Of a DNA stretch of 64,000 bases, positions 1-8,758 are shown in pieces. The stretch covers positions 1,240,001 through 1,304,000 of the forward strand of contig NZ_JAAMPA010000001.1 of assembly GCF_011758655.1 (NCBI RefSeq), in the 5' to 3' direction. The stretch comes from Modestobacter marinus. GTDB lineage: Bacteria; Actinomycetota; Actinomycetes; Mycobacteriales; Geodermatophilaceae. The first letter of the stretch is position 1. Each line of letters starts with the position of its first letter. A program made the position numbers and the translations under genes. The notes under the pieces were generated by a model. That model did not search any database, had not been told where the DNA came from, and saw only the letters and a list, made by a program, of their open reading frames with translations.

Positions 1-2894
1 TCCCCGGCCGACCTCTGCAGGACGGCCGCGGCCCCCCTGCTCAGCCGCTCCCTCGCCTCGTCGCTGACGGTGCTCTTCCCGCGCGGGTCCTCGAGCCGGT
101 CGATGAACCGCTCGATGAACCGCTCGACCTGTCGGACGTCCTGCGGGCGCCCCCGCTCCGCGTGCCGGACCGCGGCATCGAGCGCTGCCGTCAGCTGCGC
201 CGCCACGGGCCCGGACACACTCCCCTGCGCGCGGTACTCGGCGAGGGCCCGGCGCAGGCCCGCCAGGTCGACGATGCCACTGCCCGACTCCGTCGAGCTG
301 TCGAACGGCAGCGCCCCGGGGTCGAGGGCCCTGGTCGTGTTCTCCGTCGATCCCAGGACCGCGGAGAACGCCGGCGTGGTCACGACGAACTGGAGGACGT
401 GCCGGGCGTTGGCCTCCAGCGCGGCTCGGGTGCTCTGCGGCTCCTTGGTGAGCGCGCGGGAGAAGTCGGCCAGCCCCTGCCGGTTGTAGCCCTGGCCCGG
501 GATGCTGAGCATCAGGTCGGTACCGGCCGCGGAGGCACTGACGGCGTTCATGTACGGCGAGATCCAGATGTCGGAGACCACGAACCCGTCGAAGCCCCAC
601 TCGCCGCGGACGACGCCCTGGAGCAGTTCGGGAGTCGCGCCGACCCACGTCTCACCGAGCCGGTTGAACGAGGCCATGATCCCCAGCGACCCGGCCTTCA
701 CGCCGTACTCGAACGGCTTGAGGTAGATCTCCCGCAGGGCACGCTCGGAGACGTAGGTCTCCACGCCCTGCCGGTTCTGCTCCTGCTCGTTGCCGACGAA
801 GTGCTTGACGACCGTGGTGACGCCCTGCTCGCCGGCCCCGACGACCACGTTGGCCATCATCCCGGCGCCGAGCAGCGGGTCCTCGGAGTAGTACTCGAAG
901 TTCCTGCCGCCCATGGGGTTGCGGTGGGTGTTGGCGCCGGGGGCGTACCAGGCGTCGACACCGAGGGCGCGGGCCTCCGCGCCGGCGGCCGCACCGTAGC
1001 GGTGGGCGAGCTCGGTGTTCCACGTCGCCGCGACCATGGACGCCGCCGGGAAGCCCGTCCCGTTGGGCCGGCCGCTGCCGGCAGGGGCCTTCACCTGCGC
1101 CGGCCCGTCCGTGGCATCGGTGGCGGGGATGCCGAGGCGGTCGAACCCGAGGGTCTTGAAGCCGCCCTGCAGCTGCATCGCCACGAGCTCGGCGTCGGTG
1201 AACTGAGCGAGGAAGGCGTCCATGCGCGTGGGGTCGGCGTGGACGTCGGTGAGCTGGATCGGAGCGGGGCCCTGCTCCGGGGACATCGCGACCCGGTTCC
1301 CGTCGACCAGCGCGGGCATGGCGCCGGGCTCGTTGAGGAAGCCCGGCGGGTTCCCGGAGCCCTGGGCGTTGAAGCCGGAGCCGAGCGGGCTGGTGTTGGG
1401 CACCGTCCGCGTGCCCGTGGCCGGCGCGGTGGGGGCCGTGCCCGTGGGGTCCTCCTGGGACAGGACCGTCAGGCCCTCCCCCACCTCGGCGAAGCGGTTC
1501 TCCAACGGGACGCCCGTCGTCGGGTCCTCCTCGATGACCACCGGCTCGCGCAGCCGGAAGCTCCCCGCGACGTCGACGTCCTGCACGGAGGCCCCGCTGT
1601 GGACGGTGTACTCCCCGGCGTCGAGCAGGTAGGCGCCCCGCTCCTCACTCCAGGAACTCAGGCCGTAGGTGTCCACGGTCGTGGTGACGATCTGCGACTC
1701 GCCGGGCTGGAGCACATCGGTCTTGCCGAAGGCGCGCAGCTCCTTGGCCGGCTTCTCCAGTTCGCCGTCGGGCGCCTCGACGTAGACCTGGACGACGTCC
1801 TTGCCGGGCACGTCGCCGGTGTTGGTGACCCTGGTCGCCACGGACAGCCCGTCGGGGCCGTGGTCGACGTCGAGGACCTCCCGGTCGAAGCTGGTGTAGG
1901 ACAGGCCGTGCCCGAAGGGGAACTGGACGGGCACGTCGAAGGTCTCGAAGTAGCGGTAGCCGACGTAGATGCCCTCCTCGTACTGGACGTAGTACTTGTC
2001 CAGTCCCGCTTCGCTGCCGGGCTTGACGAAGTCGCCGAAGTTCACCGTCGAGGGGTGGTCCTCGGTCCGGTGGGCGATCGTGTGCGGCAGCTTGCCCGAC
2101 GGGTTCACGTCACCGGAGAGCATGTCGGCGACCGACAGCATGCCGGCCTGCCCCGGGGTCCAGATGACCGCTGCGGCCTTGATGGAGTCGTGCTCCTCGA
2201 GGAAGCCCATCTCCAGCGCGACGCCGGTGTTGAACAGCACGACGACCTCGCCGAAGCTCGAGGCGACGGCGTCGATCATCGCCCGCTCGGCCGGGTACAG
2301 CTCCAGGTCACCCAGCCGCGGGTCGTGGACCTCGCTGCCGTTGCGGCCGATCACGACGACGGCTGTCGAGGAGAAGTCGCTGGCCGCCGCGAGGACGTCG
2401 GCGGGGACCTCCATCTCCGCGCGGGCGACGGAGTTGATCCCGAACTCGTCGAACGCACCGCCGGTGTCGCTCACGGGCCGGTAGTCCTGCTCCTTGCCCG
2501 GCAAGCTGCCGTCGATGCCCTCGTCCCACCACGTCTGGTAGCGGGTCGCGAGCGGCTCGTTGACCTCGAATCCCTCCTGGCGCAACGCGTCGAGGAACCC
2601 CACACCACCGGCGTCGATGACGGAGCCCGAGCCGCCACCGCCGAGGAACGGCGCGACCTGCGTGGACCCGAAGACCGACAGCCGGGTCCCCTTGCTCAGG
2701 GGCAGCGCAGCCTCGTTCTCCAGCAGCACGATGCCCTCGTCGGAGATCTCCTTCGCCACCGTCCTGCCGTCGTCCGCAGGGGCGGTCCCCACCGGCGCGG
2801 CTCCCGCGGGAACGGCTGGCAGCACCAGGGCGAAGGCCACGGCGGTCACCGCTGCGGCAGACCGCCGAGCCCGCCTGTCGAGCTTGCGTGTCAT
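1..2894 (-). CDS. Secreted glycoside hydrolase family 3 enzyme with swapped domain order (3' end cut by the window)
   Basis: Probable exported beta-glucosidase/xylosidase-type enzyme. The ATG at 2894 opens a frame with no stop down to base 1, at least 964 residues. Residues 1-33 form a signal peptide (MTRKLDRRARR, then a hydrophobic stretch ending AGA). The usual C-terminal GH3 domain comes first (about 45-330). It is followed by a fibronectin-III-like domain (about 350-430), a Pro/Thr/Gly-rich linker, and the usual N-terminal catalytic barrel (about 560-830) with DATDGPA, KHFVGNEQEQNR and GFDGFVVSDIW. Asp775 in VVSD should be the nucleophile. Residues about 880-960 resemble a FIMAH domain. 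Such permuted GH3 enzymes are known in some bacteria. The substrate cannot be read from sequence. A TetR gene is divergent, with a candidate operator between them. Confidence 0.88.
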   Translation of the reverse strand, partial: MTRKLDRRARRSAAAVTAVAFALVLPAVPAGAAPVGTAPADDGRTVAKEISDEGIVLLENEAALPLSKGTRLSVFGSTQVAPFLGGGGSGSVIDAGGVGFLDALRQEGFEVNEPLATRYQTWWDEGIDGSLPGKEQDYRPVSDTGGAFDEFGINSVARAEMEVPADVLAAASDFSSTAVVVIGRNGSEVHDPRLGDLELYPAERAMIDAVASSFGEVVVLFNTGVALEMGFLEEHDSIKAAAVIWTPGQAGMLSVADMLSGDVNPSGKLPHTIAHRTEDHPSTVNFGDFVKPGSEAGLDKYYVQYEEGIYVGYRYFETFDVPVQFPFGHGLSYTSFDREVLDVDHGPDGLSVATRVTNTGDVPGKDVVQVYVEAPDGELEKPAKELRAFGKTDVLQPGESQIVTTTVDTYGLSSWSEERGAYLLDAGEYTVHSGASVQDVDVAGSFRLREPVVIEEDPTTGVPLENRFAEVGEGLTVLSQEDPTGTAPTAPATGTRTVPNTSPLGSGFNAQGSGNPPGFLNEPGAMPALVDGNRVAMSPEQGPAPIQLTDVHADPTRMDAFLAQFTDAELVAMQLQGGFKTLGFDRLGIPATDATDGPAQVKAPAGSGRPNGTGFPAASMVAATWNTELAHRYGAAAGAEARALGVDAWYAPGANTHRNPMGGRNFEYYSEDPLLGAGMMANVVVGAGEQGVTTVVKHFVGNEQEQNRQGVETYVSERALREIYLKPFEYGVKAGSLGIMASFNRLGETWVGATPELLQGVVRGEWGFDGFVVSDIWISPYMNAVSASAAGTDLMLSIPGQGYNRQGLADFSRALTKEPQSTRAALEANARHVLQFVVTTPAFSAVLGSTENTTRALDPGALPFDSSTESGSGIVDLAGLRRALAEYRAQGSVSGPVAAQLTAALDAAVRHAERGRPQDVRQVERFIERFIDRLEDPRGKSTVSDEARERLSRGAAAVLQRSAG

Positions 2895-2968
2895 GTACGT
2901 GCGTCCTCAGGTTCGGGGGTGGCGCGGTGGCCGGCAACGGCGCACACACGCGTCAACCGACGCTATTG

Positions 2969-2986
2969 CTAACCACTTGGTAAGTG
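2969..2986. promoter_or_regulatory. Candidate operator between the GH3 and TetR genes
   Basis: CACTT-GGT-AAGTG (2974-2986) is a perfect 5-bp inverted repeat. It overlaps a second near-palindrome, TAACCACTTGGTAA. It lies in an AT-richer stretch of the 257-bp divergent region, 75 bp from the GH3 start. TetR-family proteins usually bind such short palindromes beside their own gene. The assignment is by position only. Confidence 0.5.
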
Positions 2987-3151
2987 ATAGTCGTAACGTA
3001 GGTCACAGGCGTTGGGCGACCCAAGGTCGCGACCCCCTTCGTTACCTCGCCGTTACCTGCTCCTGCGGCCGGCTCGAGCCGCGGCCTGCGACCGCTACCC
3101 TGCGGTTCGCCCCGAGGTCCGGCGGGCGCCAGGGCAGGGTGAGGAGTCACC

Positions 3152-3820
3152 GTGGGGCGGCAGCGGGGTCCGAACGTGCGGACCGGCGAGCGGCGACAGT
3201 CGATCCTGCGTGCGGCGCGCGACAGCTTCGTCGAGCACGGCGTGGACGGCGCGTCCCTGCGGGACATCGCCGCTCGCGCCGGGATGACCCACGCCGGACT
3301 GCTCCACCACTTCCGCAGCAAGGACGACCTGGTCGTGGCGCTGCTGCAGCAGCGCGATGCCGAGGAGAGCGCACGCGATCGCGCTCAGCGCGCCACCACC
3401 AGCGACGAGGACCGGCTCGCGCCGCTGATCGCCGAGTTGGTCACCGAGCGCCAGGCCGCACCAGAGCTCGTCCGACTGTGGCTGGAGGTGACCGCCGCCG
3501 CGGCCCGGCCCGCTCATCCCGCGCACGACTACTTCGTCGAGCGCTACGCCCAGGTCCGCAGCGCCATGACCGAGTACATGCGGTCCCGCGTCGCCGCCGG
3601 TGCAGTGCGGGGCGACATCGACCCGGAGCACGTCGGCGCGCTCCTGGCCGCTGTGCTCGACGGCCTGCAACTGCAGTGGCTGCACGACCACGACCTGCCG
3701 GTCGTCGACATCCTGGACCACTTCCTCGAGCTGGTCGCCGCTCCTGCGACCCCACCGACGGCAACAGGGGACCACGGCCGCGGGTCGACCAGCAGCCCAC
3801 CACCGACCACCCCGAGCTGA
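3152..3820 (+). CDS. TetR/AcrR family transcriptional regulator
   Basis: 222 residues from a GTG with a good Shine-Dalgarno (GAGGAG) 7 bases upstream. Residues about 12-58 carry the TetR helix-turn-helix: RRQSILRAARDSFVEHG, then ASLRDIAARAGMTHAGLLHHF and the FRSKDDL turn. The rest should be the ligand-binding and dimer domain, with a proline-rich tail of about 20 residues. It is divergent from the GH3 gene with a palindrome between them, so it probably represses that gene in response to a sugar or glycoside. The ligand is unknown. Confidence 0.87.
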   Translation: MGRQRGPNVRTGERRQSILRAARDSFVEHGVDGASLRDIAARAGMTHAGLLHHFRSKDDLVVALLQQRDAEESARDRAQRATTSDEDRLAPLIAELVTERQAAPELVRLWLEVTAAAARPAHPAHDYFVERYAQVRSAMTEYMRSRVAAGAVRGDIDPEHVGALLAAVLDGLQLQWLHDHDLPVVDILDHFLELVAAPATPPTATGDHGRGSTSSPPPTTPS

Positions 3821-3972
3821 GGCCCAGATCGGCTCGCCACCACCCCTCGGCCGACGGTGGGCGACGTGGCCGGCATCGCCCGTCGAGAGACTGCCCGGCG
3901 ACCGACCGTCCTCGGGTCGTCGAGCGTCGCTGGCGTGGAGGGGATCAGCACCAGCCGTGGGAGCGTGAGCGC

Positions 3973-5382
3973 ATGGTCATCGACTCGGCTGATCGGCGGC
4001 GTCACCTGCGTCCGGGCTCCTTGGTGACGGTCGGCGAACGCATCTGGGTCATCGACCAGGTGCAGCCGGTCGCTGTCGTCCTCGACTCCCGCACCGCCGA
4101 GCCGGTGGCGACGGTCGGCTGGCCTGAGCTGCCGCCGCAGGGGCCGGACAACTGGCCGAGCGGCTGGCAGGTCCGCCCAGCCGACGACGGGCTGTGGGTG
4201 CAGCAGGCCGGCGGTCCCCTCGCGCTGGTCACCGAGGACGGACTGCGCAGCGGCCACCTCAGCGGCGGGTGCACGCTCCGCGCCGTGTCCGCCCACGGGG
4301 CCTGGTGCCTGCCCGACCCGCCGGTCCAGGACATCGCCGCCACCGAGGGCACACCGCCTCGCGGCCGCGGCGGCCTCCACCACCTCTACGTCGCCCACCC
4401 CGACCGCACCACCGCCACAGTGCTCCTCGACGCCGAGGTGCACGCCGCCCGCTCGCAGGACGGCGACGTCCACCTGCAGGTGGAGACCGGCCGATGGTCC
4501 CGCCGCAATCTGGGCACCCCCGACTTCTGGGACCTCGAGCCGGAGACTGCGTGGTTGCGGCTGCCGGCCAACGAGCCACTGCCCGACCAGCTGAGCCTGA
4601 GCACCCATGCATCGAGCCCGCCGCCGGGCACGGAGAGCGCGGAGCCGGACGGCGGACGTCGCTTCGGCTACCGCTGGCTACCGCGGCCCGACCAGGACGA
4701 CCCGCTCGAGGGTCCTGCGGCCAGCGACCCGGGTCCCGCCGCGGTCGACTGGCGGGCCGGCTGGGTCGGACACGGCCGTGACCGCCACGCCGCCGTCCTG
4801 GCCCACGAGGCGGGCACGACCGTCCAGCGGCACCGGATCGACCTCGGACCAGGCACCGCCCACGCCGCGATCGCCACCCGCGGCTGGCTGTGGCTGGCCG
4901 TCGAGGGCCCGAGGCGCTACGAGACCTACACCGACCCTGCGCCGACCGCGCTCATCCGGGTGCGCGCGGACGACGGGACCGTGGTGACCGTGCTCGCCGC
5001 AGACACCGTCGACGTCACCGAGCACTGCTGGCCGCTGCCGCCAGAGCCGGTCGACGCGAAGGACTACACGTCCTTCTGGCGGGACCGCCTCACCGATCTC
5101 GACCACTTCTGGACGCGCTCCGACGGCCACCGCACCCCACTGGCCGGCGGACTCAGCGACAGCCGGGTCGACGTCGTCGGGACCTGGCCGGACACCGCAC
5201 TGCACATCACCTTCGCCTACGCGCCCCGCCCCGGACGACGACTCCGGCGGATCGTCCCGCTGTTCGACGAACTCGGGCGACAGGCCCCACCTGAGTACGC
5301 CGCCATCCACCTGATGGAGACCCTGGACACCGAGGACATCCCGGGCGCCGCAGCCCCGGGAGCCGACCACATCGACGTCTGA
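3973..5382 (+). CDS. Uncharacterised soluble protein
   Basis: 469 residues from the ATG at 3973. The frame is open far upstream, but the residues before this Met (WERER) and beyond are Arg-rich, as in non-coding GC-rich DNA. I recognise no family. There is no signal peptide or membrane segment. The sequence is rich in Trp, Pro and Asp, and has recurring short strands such as SLVTVGERIWVIDQ and RPADDGLWVQQAGG, which suggests a beta-rich, perhaps propeller-like fold (a guess). The C-terminal third (VVGTWPDTALHITFAY, then RLRRIVPLFDELGRQ) could be a separate domain. The 152 bases between it and the TetR gene show no clear promoter. Confidence 0.6.
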   Translation: MVIDSADRRRHLRPGSLVTVGERIWVIDQVQPVAVVLDSRTAEPVATVGWPELPPQGPDNWPSGWQVRPADDGLWVQQAGGPLALVTEDGLRSGHLSGGCTLRAVSAHGAWCLPDPPVQDIAATEGTPPRGRGGLHHLYVAHPDRTTATVLLDAEVHAARSQDGDVHLQVETGRWSRRNLGTPDFWDLEPETAWLRLPANEPLPDQLSLSTHASSPPPGTESAEPDGGRRFGYRWLPRPDQDDPLEGPAASDPGPAAVDWRAGWVGHGRDRHAAVLAHEAGTTVQRHRIDLGPGTAHAAIATRGWLWLAVEGPRRYETYTDPAPTALIRVRADDGTVVTVLAADTVDVTEHCWPLPPEPVDAKDYTSFWRDRLTDLDHFWTRSDGHRTPLAGGLSDSRVDVVGTWPDTALHITFAYAPRPGRRLRRIVPLFDELGRQAPPEYAAIHLMETLDTEDIPGAAAPGADHIDV

Positions 5383-5503
5383 CCTCAACGGATGCCCGGT
5401 GACCGTTGCCGGTCGGTTCACGTCCTTGTCAGGTGGACGGTGCTGTCCCACGATCAGCGCTCACCCGTCGCCCTTGACGTGGCACTGGATCGATCGGAAC
5501 TCG

Positions 5504-6172
5504 ATGGCGCTCAGGTCCCGTGCCACGCCGTCGCAGCCGCCTCAGGCCCGCGCGTGGGCACTGACCCTTCTGATGGCTGGAACGATCGGGGTGGCGGTGG
5601 CCACAGCCACCGTCTACGCCAACTACAACGACCCGTGGCGTCCACTCGCGCACTCGTTGGGCCTGTGGGCGGTGATGGCCAGTGCGGTCGCCTTCCGTCG
5701 ACCTCCAGTGCTGGCCATCGGCGCGCCCATCGCATCGCTGGGGACTGCCGTCGTCACTTTCTACGTCGGGCTCAAGGTCGGCCACGACATCCGCTGGGCC
5801 GATTCAGGAAGCCACATGTCGATCAACTGGGACAGGATCGGATCGTGGCTGGTCCTGGCCGTCGTGGCGGGCGTCGCCTTCGGGTTGCTGGGGTTCTTCG
5901 CTCCCCGCCCGGAATGGAAGGGAGCGGCCGCGACGGCTGCGCTGATGGGGCTCCTCGTGGCCGACGCCTACCGCCAGTTCTCGAGGAACAGGGACATCGA
6001 CGTGTCGGTCATCGTGGATGTGCTGGCAGCCCTTGCCGTGTTCGTCATCGCCACCAGGGACAACAAGCGACCACTCTCGACGTTGGGCCTCACGATCGCC
6101 GCGAGCGCTCTTGGACTGGTAGCCGTATCTGCCCCTGACTTCATCGAGCAGGGACTCATCGAGGGGTTCTGA
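5504..6172 (+). CDS. Small multi-pass membrane protein
   Basis: 222 residues from the ATG at 5504 (weak GGAA upstream). The frame could start 35 codons earlier at 5399, but that part looks non-coding. Six or so hydrophobic helices are visible, for example ALTLLMAGTIGVAVATATVY, SWLVLAVVAGVAFGLLGFF, VIVDVLAALAVFVIATR and LGLTIAASALGLVAVSA. There are no catalytic or transport motifs. The layout resembles small actinobacterial membrane proteins of unknown function (possibly DUF6518-like; not verified). Codon use is less GC-extreme than in its neighbours. Confidence 0.6.
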   Translation: MALRSRATPSQPPQARAWALTLLMAGTIGVAVATATVYANYNDPWRPLAHSLGLWAVMASAVAFRRPPVLAIGAPIASLGTAVVTFYVGLKVGHDIRWADSGSHMSINWDRIGSWLVLAVVAGVAFGLLGFFAPRPEWKGAAATAALMGLLVADAYRQFSRNRDIDVSVIVDVLAALAVFVIATRDNKRPLSTLGLTIAASALGLVAVSAPDFIEQGLIEGF

Positions 6173-6233
6173 GTCTTGCCGGCGGCGACGCGCCGGTCGG
6201 CTCGACACCGGCGGAACTGACTTCGACGCCGTC

Positions 6234-7193
6234 TCAGCCGTAGTTCCGGACGACGCCGTCGAGCACCGCGGTGAACGCATCGACGGCGCTCACCGGGGAG
6301 TCGTCCCGCGCGGTGCCGTTCACCACCCACACCCCGGCCCCGCGGACGTCGGGCACCGCGAGCCACACGTCGGTGACGCCCTGGGTCGACCAGCACTCGT
6401 AGAGGACGCCGCCGCCGGGCAGGACCGCCTGCGGGCAGCCGGTCGGCTGGTCCCCGGCGACGCTGACCGCGCTGCCGGCCAGCTCCTCGGGCGTCGTGCC
6501 GTCGCCGAGGAAGCCCACGCTGACGGTGAACGGGTACTCGATGGTGTCGTACTGCAGGGGCACCGGTGCCCAGGTGCAGCCCACCGGGCCGCTGGGCAGC
6601 GTGCCCACCCAATAGCTCATCTGCGGTCCGAGTGAGGTGGCGAGCCCGTCGGAGAGCACCGGGCACGTGGAGAGGTCGTCCGCGGTGTCCGCTCCCGGAT
6701 AGGGCTTGCTGTCTGGGAGCCAGCGGTCCCAGTCGGTGGGGGAGGTCAACAGCACGGGTGCGCCGAGCCGTGCCTCCAAACGGCCCAGGTCTGCCTGCAC
6801 CGCTGCCCGGCGGGCGAGGGAGTCGGCGTCCGTCGGGGTGGGTTGCGGGTCCTTGCCGTACGCGTCGGCCGCCCCACCGGTCAGGACGGCGTCGCCGGCG
6901 TCGGCGGTCACCGGGCGGTCGGTGGGCAACGCGGGGGCCGTCGAGGTCGGCGCAGGTGCGGCCGTGGTCGGCCCCGGCCCGGCGACGTCGGCCGCGCTGG
7001 GCGAGGAGGACAGCCAGCCGGACGCCACCGGCACCCCGACCGCGACCACGACTGCGGCGACGGCGGTGAGCCCCTGCCGGACCCGCCGCCGATGCCAGCG
7101 GGGCTGCGCACCCTCGGCGTCCCCGCCCGCGCCGCCCGTCAACTCGTCGACCAGGTCCTGCTCGAGGGGGTCCACGCGGGCCTCTCCGATCAC
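6234..7193 (-). CDS. Membrane-anchored uncharacterised protein
   Basis: 319 residues from the GTG at 7193, whose first bases overlap the TGA of a short upstream frame (GTGA), as in a translationally coupled pair. A cytoplasmic N-terminus (EARVDPLEQDLVDELTGG, then an Arg-rich stretch) is followed by one transmembrane helix at about 45-65 (GLTAVAAVVVAVGVPVASGW). A Pro/Thr/Ala linker and an extracytoplasmic domain with four Cys (STCPVLS, VGCTWAP, TGCPQAV, YECWST) follow, perhaps two disulfides. This layout resembles proteins encoded after sigma-factor genes in actinobacteria, but no sigma gene is present here. A longer start at 7319 would add an unlikely N-terminus. Confidence 0.65.
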   Translation of the reverse strand: MIGEARVDPLEQDLVDELTGGAGGDAEGAQPRWHRRRVRQGLTAVAAVVVAVGVPVASGWLSSSPSAADVAGPGPTTAAPAPTSTAPALPTDRPVTADAGDAVLTGGAADAYGKDPQPTPTDADSLARRAAVQADLGRLEARLGAPVLLTSPTDWDRWLPDSKPYPGADTADDLSTCPVLSDGLATSLGPQMSYWVGTLPSGPVGCTWAPVPLQYDTIEYPFTVSVGFLGDGTTPEELAGSAVSVAGDQPTGCPQAVLPGGGVLYECWSTQGVTDVWLAVPDVRGAGVWVVNGTARDDSPVSAVDAFTAVLDGVVRNYG

Positions 7194-7270
7194 TCGCCGA
7201 AACCGGATGGGTGGTCCTCGTCCATGCCGGCCAGGGGACGGATGCGAGTGGCGTCGACCAGAGCCGTCAC
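7190..7270 (-). pseudogene. 3' remnant of a gene coupled to the membrane-anchored protein
   Basis: A frame ends with TGA at 7190-7192, overlapping the GTG start of the next gene. It reads VTALVDATRIRPLAG, then MDEDHPSGFGE, from a GTG at 7270, and is open only back to 7316. The GTGA overlap suggests that the last codons of a once longer upstream gene survive. The product cannot be recognised, and chance cannot be excluded. Confidence 0.3.
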
Positions 7271-7357
7271 GAGCTGGGTTCGAGGTCGGGTCAGCAACGC
7301 CGAGCCAGGACACTCTCACCCACCAACGGATCGGGCCACGCCGACGCGCTGCTGATC

Positions 7358-7399
7358 ACGGTTCCGCGGAACCGTCGTCAAGCCGTGCGACTTGACGAC
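7358..7399. repeat. Two abutting perfect palindromes
   Basis: Bases 7358-7375 (ACGGTTCCGCGGAACCGT) form a perfect 18-bp palindrome. Bases 7374-7382 (GTCGTCAAG) and 7391-7399 (CTTGACGAC) form a second perfect inverted repeat with 9-bp arms and an 8-base loop, and share two bases with the first. They fall exactly where the toxin-like frame breaks down. They could be a recombination scar, a protein-binding site or a terminator for the minus-strand pair. Confidence 0.6.
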
Positions 7400-7446
7400 G
7401 CTGCACGGAACACCGAGTCCAGGACAGACCTCATCTCGGCACTCAC
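7378..7446 (-). pseudogene. Truncated PIN-domain (VapC-like) toxin remnant
   Basis: A GTG at 7446 overlaps the antitoxin stop (GTGA). The 22-residue frame VSAEMRSVLDSVFRAASSS, then RTA, stops at 7378. Intact VapC toxins commonly begin RSVLDTSVFIA, with the Asp as a metal ligand. Here one codon (Thr) is missing, the sequence diverges after SVF, and the frame ends in the palindrome cluster. Nothing resembling the rest of a PIN domain follows. The overlap with a Phd-like antitoxin is the best support. Confidence 0.5.
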
Positions 7447-7679
7447 AGATCGGTGACCGTGAAGTCGACGAGGTCGCGGTCCTGCTCCCACGTCGGATCT
7501 GCCGGTCCGGGAAACAGGTCATCGACATCGGTCTACAAACGCCAGGTGCGTACCTCGACCGGAACGAGACGCGCGCGGGGACGGCCGGCCATCGTGACGA
7601 TGACCTCCTCGCCGGACTCGGTCAACCGAACGAGGTCAGCGGCCTGCCGCTGTAGTGCGCTGAGCCCGACCGTCCGCAC
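7443..7679 (-). pseudogene. Phd/YefM-type antitoxin gene with an in-frame amber stop
   Basis: From the GTG at 7679 the frame reads VRTVGLSALQRQAADLVRL, then TESGEEVIVTMAGRPRARLV. This is the DNA-binding half of prevent-host-death antitoxins. It stops at TAG (7533-7535) after 48 residues, just after RTWRL. The same frame then stays open for 29 more codons (DVDDLFPGPADPTWEQDRD, ending FTVTDL) to TGA at 7443. That tail matches the toxin-binding C-terminus of such antitoxins, where a Trp (TGG) is usual at the TAG position. A single G-to-A change would explain the stop. Total length without it is 78 residues, normal for the family. Confidence 0.65.
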
Positions 7680-7714
7680 ACGGAGAAGGTAGCGCCGGTG
7701 CGGCTCCCACCGGA

Positions 7715-8758
7715 TCAGGAGAACAACGCGCTGTAGCCGTTCAGCGCCGGCTGGCCGCCGAGGTGGGCGTAGAGGACGGTCGAGGACCGGTCGATCTCGC
7801 CCCGGCCGACGAGGTCGATGGTCGCGGCCATCGACTTCCCCTCGTACACCGGGTCGGTGACCATGCCCTCGGTGCGTGCGGCCAGCTCCATCGCCTTGAT
7901 CGTCGCCTCGTCCGGGATGCCGTAGATGCCGGCGTGGTACCGCTCGTCGAGCTCCACGTCGTCGAGGGTGAGCTCGCGCTGCAGCCCGATCGCCGCGGCC
8001 GTCCGCTGGGCGATCCGCAGCACCTGGTCCCGGGTCTCGGCGGGCTTCGCCGAGGCGTCCACCCCGAGCACCCGGCGCGGCCGGCCACCCTGCTCCTCCA
8101 GCTGCGCGAAGCCGGCGACCATGCCGGCCTGCGTCGAGCCGGTCACCGAGCAGACGACGACGGTGTCGAAGAAGACGCCGAGCTCCGCCTCCTGCTGGGC
8201 CACCTCGTGCGCCCAGTTGGCGAACCCGAGGCCGCCCAGCGGGTGGTCCGACGCCCCGGCCGGGATCGGGTACGGCTTGCCGCCGCGCGCCTCGATCTCC
8301 CGCAGCGCGGACTCCCAGCTCTCCTTGAAGCCGATGCCGAACCCGGCCTTGACCAGCCGGACGTCGGCCCCGGCCAGCCGGCTGATGAGGATGTTGCCGA
8401 CCTTGTCGTAGACGGCGTCCGGCCAGTCGACCCAGCTCTCCTGCACCAGGACGCACTTCAGCCCGAGGTGCGCGGCGACCGCGGCGACCTGCCGGGTGTG
8501 GTTGCTCTGCACGCCCCCGATGGAGACGAGCGTGTCGCAGCCCTGGGCCAGCGCGTCGGCGACCAGGTACTCCAGCTTGCGGGTCTTGTTGCCCCCGTAC
8601 GCGATGCCGGAGTTCACGTCCTCCCGCTTGGCCCAGACCGCCGCGCCGCCCAGGTGCGCGGTGAGCCGGTCCAGCCGGTGCACCGGCGAGGGGCCGAACA
8701 GCAGGGAGTGGCGGGGGAAGTCGCCCAGGGAGGGTCGGGTGGGGTCAGGAACGCTCAT
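7715..8758 (-). CDS. acdS: 1-aminocyclopropane-1-carboxylate (ACC) deaminase
   Basis: A PLP enzyme that converts ACC, the plant ethylene precursor, into 2-oxobutyrate and ammonia; it is cytoplasmic. 347 residues, close to the usual 338. [10 protein letters not shown] carries the PLP lysine (about Lys58), and [11 protein letters not shown] has the catalytic Ser. Two features separate ACC deaminase from D-cysteine desulfhydrase: a Glu in VYEGKSM (about 306) and a Leu in PALNGYS (about 339). Both are present. Its start overlaps the end of the GntR gene by 14 bases, so the two are co-transcribed. This fits a plant-associated or soil life, with ACC as nitrogen source. Confidence 0.9.
   Translation of the reverse strand: MSVPDPTRPSLGDFPRHSLLFGPSPVHRLDRLTAHLGGAAVWAKREDVNSGIAYGGNKTRKLEYLVADALAQGCDTLVSIGGVQSNHTRQVAAVAAHLGLKCVLVQESWVDWPDAVYDKVGNILISRLAGADVRLVKAGFGIGFKESWESALREIEARGGKPYPIPAGASDHPLGGLGFANWAHEVAQQEAELGVFFDTVVVCSVTGSTQAGMVAGFAQLEEQGGRPRRVLGVDASAKPAETRDQVLRIAQRTAAAIGLQRELTLDDVELDERYHAGIYGIPDEATIKAMELAARTEGMVTDPVYEGKSMAATIDLVGRGEIDRSSTVLYAHLGGQPALNGYSALFS

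Noticed and set aside
162-2972. Long plus-strand frame of 936 residues across the GH3 region
   Set aside because: The translation is Arg/Gly/Val-rich without motifs. The minus strand encodes a clear signal peptide and GH3 motifs over the same bases.
7316-7528. A 70-residue minus-strand frame overlapping the TA remnant
   Set aside because: Ser/Arg-rich and without motifs; the neighbouring frame gives the antitoxin tail and toxin start instead.
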